From contig JAPPKD010000189.1 of the NCBI GenBank assembly GCA_028820215.1, forward strand, positions 1 to 21,966: a stretch of 21,966 nt of DNA, read 5' to 3'. Shown one piece after another: positions 14,056-21,871 of this stretch. Under the pieces are notes generated by a model, which searched no databases, was not told the origin of the DNA, and was given only the letters and a program-made list of their open reading frames with translations. The DNA is from Spirochaetaceae bacterium. Its GTDB lineage: Bacteria; Spirochaetota; Spirochaetia; SZUA-6; Bin103. A program made the translations under genes and the position numbers. Position 1 is the first letter of the stretch. Every line of letters starts with the position of its first letter.

Positions 14056-14568
14056 CTACCCCTGAGTGGCCAGCCGGTACTCCTTCGTGTCGGCCAGCCC
14101 GTCTATACGGATGGCGGTCGATGCCGTCTGCTCGTTCGCGTCATACGGCCAGTAGTAGAGGCTCACGCCGGCAAAGTCGGGCGCCGTTCCCAGGGCATGG
14201 ACCACGGAGCCTGCGCCCTCCCCCGTGTGGTCGATGACCGCGGCCAGCGGGACGCCGGCCGCCTCGAATCCGGCACGCCAGCGCCGCCAGTGGTCGATGT
14301 CCTGACGCTTGCCCTTGGGCGCGACGATGATGTGCTCGGCCGGGCAATACGGTGACAGCCCCAGCTTCTCCAGGACCCCGATGACCTCCCACCGCGGGTG
14401 GGTCGTGACGATGCTGATCACATAGGAGTCCTTCATCGCCTCCAGGTCCGCTATGGACAGGCGGCTCGTGGCGTCGAGGTAGCCTTCCCTCAGTTGGCGC
14501 TGCGTCTCCGGTATCGACGGCAACTGCGCCGCGGCCCGCGCGCTCAGGGCGATTATCCGCTTGCTCAT
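14056..14568 (-). CDS. uncharacterised protein, possibly HAD-like fold
   Basis: A 170-residue complete frame with natural protein composition, flanked by convergent VOC and divergent ABC genes, so it stands alone. I do not recognise it firmly. Three segments recall the HAD hydrolase core: ISIVTTHPRW (51-60, motif II-like Thr), APKGKRQD (83-90, a possible motif III Lys) and AAVIDHTGEGAGSVVHALG (109-127, motif IV-like Asp). However, the N-terminal DxDxT nucleophile is absent: the first strand reads KRIIALSAR. If HAD-related, it would be non-catalytic or use a different mechanism. The ATG at 14566-14568 lacks a clear ribosome-binding site. Confidence 0.65.
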   Translation of the reverse strand: MSKRIIALSARAAAQLPSIPETQRQLREGYLDATSRLSIADLEAMKDSYVISIVTTHPRWEVIGVLEKLGLSPYCPAEHIIVAPKGKRQDIDHWRRWRAGFEAAGVPLAAVIDHTGEGAGSVVHALGTAPDFAGVSLYYWPYDANEQTASTAIRIDGLADTKEYRLATQG

Positions 14569-14624
14569 CGCGTGCGGAGCCTATCGATCGCGGGCAGCGC
14601 GGGCAACAAAAGGGAGCCGGTCCC

Positions 14625-15656
14625 GTGGTACGATCCGCGGCTCTCATGACGGCCACGGTGACGGGAACTCACGCGGGGATACGGGTCCGCGGCATCACGC
14701 GCGAATTCAAGCGCCAGCGCCGCCGGCCGGGGCTGGGCGGCGCGGTGCGCGGGCTGTTCGCGCCCGAGTACGACGTGCTCACCGCGGTCGACCGCATCTC
14801 CTTCGACATCGAGCCGGGCGAGGTGGTCGGCTACATCGGCCCCAACGGCGCCGGCAAGTCGACCACCATCAAGATGCTGGTCGGCATCCTGGTGCCGACC
14901 AGCGGCGAGGTCTCGGTGGGCGGCATCGTCCCCCACCGCCAGCGCATGGCCAACGCCCGCAACATCGGCGTCGTGTTCGGCCAGCGCACCCAGCTCTGGT
15001 GGGACATCCCGGTGTCGGACACCTTCAAGGTCATCCGCCACATGTACGGCATCCCGCTGCCGGATTACGAGCGGGCGCTGGCGCGCTTCGCCGACATCCT
15101 GGCGATCGACGAGTTCATGGACGTGGCGGTGCGGCAGCTCAGCCTGGGGCAGCGCATGCGCGCCGACTTCTGCTGCGCGATGCTGCACGACCCGGACTTC
15201 ATCTTCCTGGACGAGCCGACGATCGGGCTGGACGTCGTGGCCAAGGAGCACATCCGCCAGTTCATCCGAGAGGTCAACCGCACGCACGGCAAGACCGTCA
15301 TCCTGACCACGCACGACATGGGCGACATCGAGAAGCTCTGCGACCGCGTGATCGTCATCGACAAGGGCCGGATCATGTACGACGGCGACCTCGATGCGCT
15401 GAAGCGGCGCTACGCGGCCGACAGCGTCATCACCGCCGACGTGCCGGGCGGCATCCGGGACCGGGCGAGGCTGGAGGCGGCGGGAGCGAAGCGCGTGGAC
15501 GTGAGCGACGGCACCGTCACGATCGCCTTCGACGCGGCGCGGACGACGGCTGCGGCAATCGTCGGAGAGCTGCTGCGATCCAACGAGATGACCGACTTCT
15601 CCACCGAGGAGCCGGACATCGAGCACGTCATCCGCAACCTGTACGCCAGCCTGTAG
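14625..15656 (+). CDS. ABC-2 type exporter ATP-binding protein
   Basis: A 343-residue ABC ATPase of the family paired with DUF990 (ABC2_membrane_6) permeases. Walker A GPNGAGKS is at 72-79, signature LSLGQRMR at 172-179, Walker B IFLDEP at 193-198 and the switch histidine H230 in TTHDMGD. The GRT/QLWWDIPV stretch (121-130) and RMRAD after the signature are characteristic of this subgroup. The last 80 residues form an extra C-terminal domain common in ABC-2 drug exporters. The GTG at 14625 is preferred because AGGGAG lies 8-9 nt upstream; the ATG at 14646 has no ribosome-binding site. It is the first gene of a four-gene unit with two permeases and a methyltransferase. Confidence 0.93.
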   Translation: MVRSAALMTATVTGTHAGIRVRGITREFKRQRRRPGLGGAVRGLFAPEYDVLTAVDRISFDIEPGEVVGYIGPNGAGKSTTIKMLVGILVPTSGEVSVGGIVPHRQRMANARNIGVVFGQRTQLWWDIPVSDTFKVIRHMYGIPLPDYERALARFADILAIDEFMDVAVRQLSLGQRMRADFCCAMLHDPDFIFLDEPTIGLDVVAKEHIRQFIREVNRTHGKTVILTTHDMGDIEKLCDRVIVIDKGRIMYDGDLDALKRRYAADSVITADVPGGIRDRARLEAAGAKRVDVSDGTVTIAFDAARTTAAAIVGELLRSNEMTDFSTEEPDIEHVIRNLYASL

Positions 15657-15670
15657 GGACGGACAGGGCC

Positions 15671-16483
15671 ATGTTCCGCGGGCGCTTGTACGCGCAGCTC
15701 TTCGTCAACGAGGCGATCTCGCACGCCGCGTACCGGTTCAACACCTTTCTCAGCTCGGCGGGCCGGATCGTGTTCATCTTCGTGCAGTTCGCGATTTGGC
15801 GGGCGCTGTACGGAGGCCGCGACGCCATGGAGACCGACTACGGCTCCGTGTCGCTGCGCGAGATGACGACCTACGTGCTGCTCAGTTCGGCGCTCTCCTA
15901 CCTTGTCTATGCCGACGTGATCGAGCGAATCGACCAGCGCATCAAGAGCGGCGAGATCGCCATCGACTTCATCCGGCCGATCAGCCACCTGTTGTACCAC
16001 CTGGCCGGCGTGTGGGGAGGGTCCCTGTACAGCATCGCCGTGCAGCTCGTGCCCATGGCAGTCCTGGTCATCGCCATCGTCGGCATCGAGCTCCCGCCGA
16101 CGGCGGGCGCCGGGCTGCTGTGCCTGGCGCTGGTCCCCGGCGCCTCCCTGCTGCTGTTCCTGATGTCCTATACGCTGGGCCTGGTCGGGTTCTGGCACAT
16201 GTCGGTCTGGCAGCTCGGCGCCTACCTGTGGATGATGATCAGGCTGTTCTCCGGCGCGTTCATCCCGTTGTGGTTCTTCCCGGACTGGCTGGTGGCGGTC
16301 TCCGATTATCTGCCGTTCCGGCTGCTCTACTTCGCTCCGATAGCGGCCTGGCTGGGCAAGATCACGCCCGCGGAGGCAGCAGCGCTGGTGGCGCATCAGT
16401 GGGTGTGGATCGGCGCGCTGCTGGTCCTGCAGCGCGTTCTCTGGCTGGCCGGTATTCGCAAGGTCGTCGTGCAGGGCGGTTGA
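15671..16483 (+). CDS. ABC-2 type permease (ABC2_membrane_6 / DUF990 family), subunit 1
   Basis: A 270-residue integral membrane protein with about six hydrophobic segments. The first runs through about 30-48, others lie in 65-82, 115-140, 145-173, 180-212 and 240-262. The cytoplasmic loop RIKSGEIAIDFIRPI (90-104) is the signature of the DUF990 permeases that work with the ATPase upstream. The gap to the ATPase stop is 14 bp. With the next gene it forms the two-permease channel of an exporter. The family includes daunorubicin-like and other drug exporters, but the cargo here is unknown. Confidence 0.92.
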   Translation: MFRGRLYAQLFVNEAISHAAYRFNTFLSSAGRIVFIFVQFAIWRALYGGRDAMETDYGSVSLREMTTYVLLSSALSYLVYADVIERIDQRIKSGEIAIDFIRPISHLLYHLAGVWGGSLYSIAVQLVPMAVLVIAIVGIELPPTAGAGLLCLALVPGASLLLFLMSYTLGLVGFWHMSVWQLGAYLWMMIRLFSGAFIPLWFFPDWLVAVSDYLPFRLLYFAPIAAWLGKITPAEAAALVAHQWVWIGALLVLQRVLWLAGIRKVVVQGG

Positions 16484-16486
16484 CCG

Positions 16487-17287
16487 ATGCGGCTGCTCAG
16501 GCTCTACGGACTCTATGTCGTGGTCATCCTCAAGGGACTGATGGAGTACCGGCTGAACTTCTTCCTGGATTTTCTGGCGCTCTTCATCAACAACATCTTC
16601 GCCTACGCGTCCGTGTGGATCATCATGACCCGGTTCGTCGCGATCAACGGCTGGACACTCTTTGAGGTCATGGTGCTGGTGGGGTTGTACGAATTCTGTT
16701 GGGGGGTGTGCGGTCTGTTCATCCGCTCACCGTTGCTGACGGTCGAGCACCTGGTGCGGGACGGCAAGTTCGACAACGTCATGACCAAGCCCATCCCGAC
16801 GCTCGTGCACATCATCCTGATGAAGTTCAATCACATCTGGTTCAGCAACATGATCACCGGAATGGTCGTCCTTCTGATCAGTTTTCGCGAGTTGGGAATA
16901 CGCCTCGGCGCAGCCGAGGTATTCTGGCTGGCGGTCACACTGCTCTGCGGCGTGATGATCATGAGCGGGTTGATCATCATGATCGGCACCCTGAGCTTTC
17001 GTTTCATTCGAGCGGGATCGATGGGCGGGGAGATCTTCGGTTCGTTGGCGGAGTTCGTCCGCTATCCGATCACCATCTATCCCTGGGTGATCCAGCTCCT
17101 CTTGACCGTGATCCCGTTCGCATTCATCAACTTCTACCCCGCGCACCTGTTCCTGGACCGGGCCGGAGACGGGGGGTTCGCTCCCGCGTTGCGCTATGGC
17201 GCACCGCCGGTGGCCGTGGCGACCCTGGCCCTGAGCGTGCTGCTGTGGAACGCCGGCATCAAGCGCTACCAGAGCACGGGCTCGTGA
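16487..17287 (+). CDS. ABC-2 type permease (ABC2_membrane_6 / DUF990 family), subunit 2
   Basis: A 266-residue membrane protein, homologous in layout to subunit 1: hydrophobic segments at about 20-48, 58-78, 115-133, 145-170, 195-220 and 240-256. The family loop is VRDGKFDNVMTKPIP (90-104), equivalent to the GEIAIDFIRPI loop of its partner. It starts 3 bp after the previous stop, and its own stop overlaps the methyltransferase GTG (GTGA, 17284-17287). Base composition is slightly less GC-rich than the neighbouring genes, as is common for hydrophobic proteins. Confidence 0.92.
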   Translation: MRLLRLYGLYVVVILKGLMEYRLNFFLDFLALFINNIFAYASVWIIMTRFVAINGWTLFEVMVLVGLYEFCWGVCGLFIRSPLLTVEHLVRDGKFDNVMTKPIPTLVHIILMKFNHIWFSNMITGMVVLLISFRELGIRLGAAEVFWLAVTLLCGVMIMSGLIIMIGTLSFRFIRAGSMGGEIFGSLAEFVRYPITIYPWVIQLLLTVIPFAFINFYPAHLFLDRAGDGGFAPALRYGAPPVAVATLALSVLLWNAGIKRYQSTGS

Positions 17288-18084
17288 GTCCTGTTCATCA
17301 CGCCGCTGACCGCAGCCATCTGGCCGCTCATCCGCGGTTCCCCAGAGCGAGCGGCTACCACCCGGACTGGGTGTTCGGGAACAACATGGGACCGAACGCC
17401 CTGTGGCTCATGGAATGGCTGACCCAGGTCGTTCCGCTTCAGCCGGACTCGCGCGCGCTGGACATGGGTTGCGGCAAGGGGATCACGAGCGTCTTCCTGG
17501 CCGAGCAGTTCGACGTCAAGGTCGTCGCGAACGACCTCTGGATCAAGCCGACAGACAACTGGGGGCGATTCGTCGAAGCCGGCTGCGCCGACGCCATCGT
17601 CCCGATCCATGCGGAAGCGCACTCGCTACCCTACGCCGACGGCTACTTCGACTGCCTGCTGAGCGTGGACGCCTATCACTACTTCGGGACCGCGGACCTG
17701 TATCTCGACTACTACGCCCGCTTCGTCCGCCCGGGAGGGACGATCGGCATCGTCGTACCGGGGCTCTACCAGGAAATCGAGGAGGTGCCCGATCGGCTTT
17801 CCGAGCTCCGCGACGAGACGGGCAAACCCTTCTGGGATTGGGATTTCTGCTCGTTCCACAGCGCCGACTGGTGGGCGCGGCTATGGCGCAGGACGCCGCG
17901 GGTTACCAGCGTGCGGGCGGACACCATGGAGCAGGGAGGTGACGTGTTCCTCGCCTCCGAGGTGGCGAAGGAGAGACACTTCGGCATCGAGGCCGAGAGC
18001 GTCTTCGTCCAGGGGCTCCGAGAGGACGCGGACCGGAACCTGACCTTCGTACGCGTCGTCGCCCAACGGGCCGAATCCGATTGA
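17284..18084 (+). CDS. class I SAM-dependent methyltransferase
   Basis: A 266-residue soluble methyltransferase. SAM motif I is LDMGCGKG at 59-66, followed by an acidic residue in ANDLWI (82-87). The post-motif segments IPHAEAHSLPYADGYFD-like (107-123, with E111 and D123) and VRPGGTIGIVVPG (148-160) complete the Rossmann-type core. The substrate is unknown. The GTG start overlaps the permease stop by 4 bp, so it is translationally coupled to the ABC-2 exporter. That suggests it modifies the exported molecule or confers self-protection; this is inference. The N-terminal RFPRASGYHPDWV is conserved in a widespread but uncharacterised bacterial methyltransferase group I have seen before. Confidence 0.92.
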   Translation: MSPVHHAADRSHLAAHPRFPRASGYHPDWVFGNNMGPNALWLMEWLTQVVPLQPDSRALDMGCGKGITSVFLAEQFDVKVVANDLWIKPTDNWGRFVEAGCADAIVPIHAEAHSLPYADGYFDCLLSVDAYHYFGTADLYLDYYARFVRPGGTIGIVVPGLYQEIEEVPDRLSELRDETGKPFWDWDFCSFHSADWWARLWRRTPRVTSVRADTMEQGGDVFLASEVAKERHFGIEAESVFVQGLREDADRNLTFVRVVAQRAESD

Positions 18085-18118
18085 TGCCGTCCTTGCGCGG
18101 CACACCGTCTCGGTACGG

Positions 18119-18580
18119 TCACATCGCGAGTGGGACGCCGCTGGTGTCGATCTCGAGCAGTCGGGGCGGTTCGCGTTCCACGAACCAGTGACGGATGTGC
18201 ATCAACATCGTTTTCTGCCCGGGAAACGGAAGCAGATCGACAGCCCGGCCGATCGAGGTCCAGCAATACGCGCTGTGTTCTTCGTTCAACCTGACGGCGG
18301 CCTCCGAGTCAACGTACGCAACGAAAATCGGGGCGACCCAGATCGAATCCGTTCCGATTTCGTAGAACTGCTCGCAGAGATCGGCGGAATAGAGGCTGTC
18401 GGGCACCAGTCCGGTCTCTTCCCTCATCTCGCGCAGCGCAGCACGCCACGCTGTTTCTCCGGTTTCTATGGACCCGGCAATCTGGGACCATTCTCCCGCG
18501 TTGGTACCGGTTCTGCGCAGCAGTAGAACCTCGTGTTCTCTCGTGGTCGTGCGCAATGCCACGACCGCTACTCCTCTCAT
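18119..18580 (-). CDS. Nudix hydrolase
   Basis: A 153-residue Nudix protein, which hydrolyses a nucleoside diphosphate linked to another moiety. The Nudix box matches the consensus GX5EX7REUXEEXGU fully: G36, E42, R50-E51, R53-E54-E55 and G57-L58. The flanking EWSQIAGSIE (30-39) and the later YCWTSIGRAVDLLPFPGQ (105-122) resemble dATP pyrophosphohydrolase (NudB-like) types, but the substrate is not certain. The ATG at 18578-18580 is chosen because GGGAG lies 8 nt upstream; a further 31 upstream in-frame codons overlap the neighbouring gene and look non-coding. It lies 43 bp after the GNAT gene on the same strand. Confidence 0.9.
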   Translation of the reverse strand: MRGVAVVALRTTTREHEVLLLRRTGTNAGEWSQIAGSIETGETAWRAALREMREETGLVPDSLYSADLCEQFYEIGTDSIWVAPIFVAYVDSEAAVRLNEEHSAYCWTSIGRAVDLLPFPGQKTMLMHIRHWFVEREPPRLLEIDTSGVPLAM

Positions 18581-18623
18581 TCCGTACACTCCCTTGAACT
18601 GTGCGATGCCGAACCAGCCTGTG

Positions 18624-19040
18624 TCACAGCATCTTTCGGAAATACGTCGCCGACTCCTCGTAACCCACCGCACGGTAGAACCCGGCTGCCCGCCGGGTAG
18701 CCAGGGCGACGAGCTTCGCTCCGCGGTCGGCTGACCATCTCTCGAACGCCGCCATCAGCAAACGTCCGGCGCCCTTCCTCCGATGGGAGCTGCTCACCAT
18801 CATCTCTTCAACCCATGCCACCCTGCCGTTCGCAAAGAACGTGACATGGTCGAAACCGAGGCAGTAGCCGACGACTTCCTTGTTGTCTTCGACCACGAGG
18901 AGCAGACCGTGGTCATCCGTCAATACCTGTTGATACGACGCCCTGAACGCCCCTGCCTCAACGTCGAACGAAGTGGCGAGGTCCGAGGCGAGAGAGAGTA
19001 CCCGGTTAACGTCGCCAGGAGTGGCTCGTCTGACCTGCAT
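18624..19040 (-). CDS. GNAT-family N-acetyltransferase
   Basis: A 138-residue single-domain GCN5-related acetyltransferase. The N-terminal VRRATPGDVNRVLSLASDL (3-21) is the usual first strand and helix. VEEMMVSSSHRRKGAGRLL (77-95) holds the acetyl-CoA pyrophosphate-binding R-R-K-G-A-G turn. AAGFYRAVGYEES (118-130) is the C-terminal signature. The substrate is unknown. The ATG at 19038-19040 has a weak ribosome-binding site. It is divergent from another GNAT gene at 19195 and probably shares an operon with the Nudix gene downstream. Confidence 0.88.
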   Translation of the reverse strand: MQVRRATPGDVNRVLSLASDLATSFDVEAGAFRASYQQVLTDDHGLLLVVEDNKEVVGYCLGFDHVTFFANGRVAWVEEMMVSSSHRRKGAGRLLMAAFERWSADRGAKLVALATRRAAGFYRAVGYEESATYFRKML

Positions 19041-19151
19041 TACAGAACCAGCGCACTGCCGACCGCGAGGTGGCGATAAGCGTTGCAATGGTTCCGTGAA
19101 GCCGCTGACATTGGACCTATTCGCAATTCGAAGACGATGGTATCTCACAGC

Positions 19152-19175
19152 CATGCCGGGATGCACCCCGGCGTG
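19152..19175 (+). promoter_or_regulatory. stem-loop just upstream of the RimL-type GNAT gene
   Basis: CATGCCGGG (19152-19160) pairs with CCCGGCGTG (19167-19175) as a 9-bp stem with one G-U pair and a 6-nt loop. It ends 5 nt before the GGCGAGGAG ribosome-binding site of the gene starting at 19195. No T-run follows, so it is not a classical terminator. It could tune translation initiation or be chance in GC-rich DNA. Confidence 0.35.
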
Positions 19176-19194
19176 CATGAGGCGAGGAGACGTC

Positions 19195-19944
19195 ATGGAC
19201 AACGTAGGCGCGAGCTCAACGGGCGGCATGAGTCGCGAACGACACAATGAGTTCGGCCAGGTGGTGGGTTTCCCGCTACCGGACTGGAAGCCTCCCCCGC
19301 TGCCACCGCACGAAACCGTACAGGGGCACTGGGCGAGGCTCGATCCGCTCGATCCGTCGAAACACGCCGGAAGCATCTATCGGGGCGTGTGCATGGATCC
19401 CGAAGGTCGGAACTGGACGTACTCTCCGGCCGGTCCTTTCTCCTGCTCGAAGGACTTCGTCGCGTGGCTGAGGAGCATCGCTTCGCGCGAGATCCCGATG
19501 TGGTTCGCGGTCGTCGATCGGTCGCGCCGGGAAGCCCTCGGCTTCGCCAGCTACTTCGAAGCCGATCCGCCGAACGGAGTGATCGAGATCGGCGGCGTCC
19601 ATTTCACGGAACCGCTGAAGCGCACCGTCGCGGCCACCGAGGCGATGTACCTGATGCTCAGGACCGCGTTCGACCTCGGCTACCGGCGCTGCGAGTGGCG
19701 TTGCGACGCACTGAACGGTCCTTCGCGCGCGGCGGCGGAACGCCTCGGGTTCTCCTTCGAGGGGGTCTTTCGCCAGCACTGGGTCTACAACGAGCGCAAC
19801 CGCGACACCGCCTGGTACTCCATGATCGACAGCGAGTGGGAGGCCGCGAGCCAAGCATTCGAGGAGTGGCTGGATCCGGCCAACTTCGATGACAGCGGTG
19901 TTCAGCGCAGCAGGTTGCGTGCCCGTCATCGAGGCGCTTCGTAG
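19195..19944 (+). CDS. RimL-type GNAT acetyltransferase
   Basis: A 249-residue acetyltransferase of the RimJ/RimL group (COG1670 type). An N-terminal extension of about 100 residues (RLDPLDPSKHAGSIYRGV at 48-64) precedes the core: MWFAVVDRSRREALGFASY (102-120), VIEIGGVHFTEPLKRTVAATEA (129-150, acetyl-CoA region), then CDALNGPSRAAAERLGFSFEGVFR (170-193). The last stretch is the typical N-x-x-S-x-x-A-E-R-L-G-F signature. RimL relatives acetylate protein N-termini, amino acids or amines; the substrate is open. The ATG at 19195 has GAGGAG upstream. No operon partner is within overlap distance; the SDR gene follows after 96 bp. Confidence 0.9.
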   Translation: MDNVGASSTGGMSRERHNEFGQVVGFPLPDWKPPPLPPHETVQGHWARLDPLDPSKHAGSIYRGVCMDPEGRNWTYSPAGPFSCSKDFVAWLRSIASREIPMWFAVVDRSRREALGFASYFEADPPNGVIEIGGVHFTEPLKRTVAATEAMYLMLRTAFDLGYRRCEWRCDALNGPSRAAAERLGFSFEGVFRQHWVYNERNRDTAWYSMIDSEWEAASQAFEEWLDPANFDDSGVQRSRLRARHRGAS

Positions 19945-20040
19945 CGACACGCCCCTGTCCGAGCATCGCCAGCAATGGGATCTTCAACCCATGGTGGGTT
20001 CCGGTGTAGTTCCCGGAAAGACACTGCCCAGGAGGTCGAG

Positions 20041-20742
20041 ATGAGCACGCGACCGGTGGCGATGGTGACCGCGGCGAGCCGGGGGATCGGCGCGGCCTGC
20101 GCGCGCCAACTGTCCGCTGACGGCTATGACGTTGCGGTGATGGCGCGTTCCGAGCACGTTCACTCCATGGCCAAGGAGATCGACGGCTTGCCGTTTCAGG
20201 GTGACCTGACGAGCCCTCATGACATTTCGCGGTTCGTGAAGGCGGTGCAGGAGCGCTGGGGGCGGCTCGACGTGCTGGTGAACAACGCCGGTGACGCCGC
20301 CAAGGGCGATCTGGAGACACTGACGGACGACGCATGGCTCGGCGGATTCGAGCTGTTGTTCATGAGCGTGCTCAGGACGTCACGGGAGGCTCTGCCGCTG
20401 ATGCGCTCGTCGGGCGGCGGGGTCATCGTCAACATCTCCGCGGCTGACGGGCTGGAACCCACGCTGATGTTTCCCGTCAGCGGGTCGATGCGCGCCGCCG
20501 TCAGCGCGCTCACCAAGCTGATGGCACGCCGCTTCGGACCGGAGCACATTCGCGTCAACTCGGTGCTTCCGTGGGTCGTCCTGGACCCTGACAGCGATTG
20601 GGAATCGAGCGAGATCCCCCTTTCACGACCGGCCACCTACGAACAGGTTGCCGGCGTGGTCTCCTTCCTCTGCAGCAGCGCTGGATCGTATCTCACCGGC
20701 GTGAACCTCCCGGTAGACGGAGGTTGGTCGAAGGGACTGTGA
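20041..20742 (+). CDS. atypical short-chain dehydrogenase/reductase lacking YxxxK
   Basis: A 233-residue SDR-fold protein. The nucleotide-binding turn reads TAASRGIG (10-17), with Ala for the first Gly. NNAG (81-84) and the serine S133 in NISAAD are present, and the C-terminus LTGVNLPVDGGW (218-229) is classic. The catalytic YxxxK is absent: the aligned segment is VSGSMRAAVSALTK (146-159), so Tyr and Lys are replaced by S147 and R151, and no Tyr occurs between 134 and 160. Such BKR-like SDRs without the tetrad are known as a subgroup. It may bind a nucleotide without standard reductase chemistry. The ATG at 20041 follows an AGGAGG ribosome-binding site. Confidence 0.9.
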   Translation: MSTRPVAMVTAASRGIGAACARQLSADGYDVAVMARSEHVHSMAKEIDGLPFQGDLTSPHDISRFVKAVQERWGRLDVLVNNAGDAAKGDLETLTDDAWLGGFELLFMSVLRTSREALPLMRSSGGGVIVNISAADGLEPTLMFPVSGSMRAAVSALTKLMARRFGPEHIRVNSVLPWVVLDPDSDWESSEIPLSRPATYEQVAGVVSFLCSSAGSYLTGVNLPVDGGWSKGL

Positions 20743-20750
20743 GGAATCCT

Positions 20751-20768
20751 GCTCATCCCGGGATGAGC
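20751..20768. repeat. perfect 18-bp palindrome between SDR and oxidoreductase genes
   Basis: GCTCATCCCGGGATGAGC is identical to its reverse complement. It begins 8 bp after the SDR stop and lies 53 bp before the ATG of the next gene. As RNA it gives a 7-bp stem with a CCGG loop, but no T-run follows. As DNA it could be an operator for a dimeric regulator of the gene at 20822, or part of a weak terminator. Confidence 0.45.
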
Positions 20769-20821
20769 CTCGCCATCGCCGCGGGTAGCGGGGCTCGGGC
20801 GTCGCCGTTACCCTGCCCCGC

Positions 20822-21871
20822 ATGGTTCGCATAGGAGTCATCGGGGCGGGAAGCATCGCCCAGGGAAGCTGCAGCGAGTTCGCCGATCATCCCGAAGCCG
20901 AGATCGTCGCCGTGGCCGAGCCCAACGCGGAACGGGCCGCGGAGTTCACGCTGCGCTACGACACCGTGACGCAGGTGGTCGAGGAGCCGGAGCGGCTGCT
21001 CGCCATCGAAGAGATCGACGCGGTCTACATCGCCGTGCCCAACAACCTGCACGCGCCGCTGTCGGCTCTGTCGCTGCAGGCCGGCAAGCACGTCCTGCAG
21101 GAGAAGCCCCTGGCGCTGAGCCGGGAGGACGCCGAGCAGACGGCAGCCGCCGCGCGTGAGGCGGACACCCACTTCATGCTGGGCATGAACCAGCGTTTCG
21201 CGCCGGAGGTGCAGCGCGCCAGGCAGCTCATGAAGGCGGGCCGGATCGGCCGCGCCTACCACTGCAAGGCGTTCTGGCGGCGCCGATCAGGGATACCGCG
21301 GATCGGGAGCTGGTTCACCCGCAAGGAGATTTCGGGCGGCGGCGGACTGCTCGACATCGGCGTGCACATGCTGGACAACGCACTCTTCCTGCTCGACAAC
21401 TTCCGGCCGCGCTCGGTGTCGGGGGCGACCTATACCGAGTTCGGCAACCGAGGGTTCGGCGAGGGCGACTGGGGGATGTCGGAACGCGCGAGCGGACAGT
21501 TCGACGTGGACGACTTCGCCACCGCGGTCATCAAGCTCGACGGCGGCGCCACCGTGCTGCTGGAAGTGGCCTGGGCCATGCACCTGGACCGGAGCAACGA
21601 CATGAACGTGGAGCTGTACGGCACCGAAGGGGCGATCGACACGTATGGACAGCGGCTCTGCAGGCAGGCGGCCGACGGCTACCACGTCATCCAGTCACCT
21701 GACGCGGGCGAGCTCACCTACCCGCACGCCAGCCGCATGCACCACTTCGTCAACGTCATCCTGGGCCGCGAGGAGCCCTGCGTCACGCTCGACCAGGTGC
21801 TCAGCGTGCAGCGCGTGCTCGACGCGATCTACCGGTCGGCCGCCACCGGCCGGGAGGTCATCCTCGAATAG
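20822..21871 (+). CDS. Gfo/Idh/MocA-family oxidoreductase
   Basis: A 349-residue NAD(P)-dependent oxidoreductase, typically acting on sugars, inositols or related polyols. The N-terminal Rossmann motif GAGSIA is at 8-13, the family's EKP motif at 94-96 (QEKPLAL), and the substrate-domain signature GGGGLLDIGVHMLD at 172-185, where D178 and H182 are in the positions usual for catalysis. The length is typical. The ATG at 20822 begins exactly with the family sequence; there is no Shine-Dalgarno in the preceding 20 nt, so the message could be leaderless or initiate weakly. The palindrome at 20751-20768 is its nearest upstream feature. Confidence 0.93.
   Translation: MVRIGVIGAGSIAQGSCSEFADHPEAEIVAVAEPNAERAAEFTLRYDTVTQVVEEPERLLAIEEIDAVYIAVPNNLHAPLSALSLQAGKHVLQEKPLALSREDAEQTAAAAREADTHFMLGMNQRFAPEVQRARQLMKAGRIGRAYHCKAFWRRRSGIPRIGSWFTRKEISGGGGLLDIGVHMLDNALFLLDNFRPRSVSGATYTEFGNRGFGEGDWGMSERASGQFDVDDFATAVIKLDGGATVLLEVAWAMHLDRSNDMNVELYGTEGAIDTYGQRLCRQAADGYHVIQSPDAGELTYPHASRMHHFVNVILGREEPCVTLDQVLSVQRVLDAIYRSAATGREVILE

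Noticed and set aside
18085..18118. Possible terminator between the convergent methyltransferase and Nudix genes
   Set aside because: Only a 4-bp CCGT/ACGG pairing and no T-run; not enough for a terminator call.
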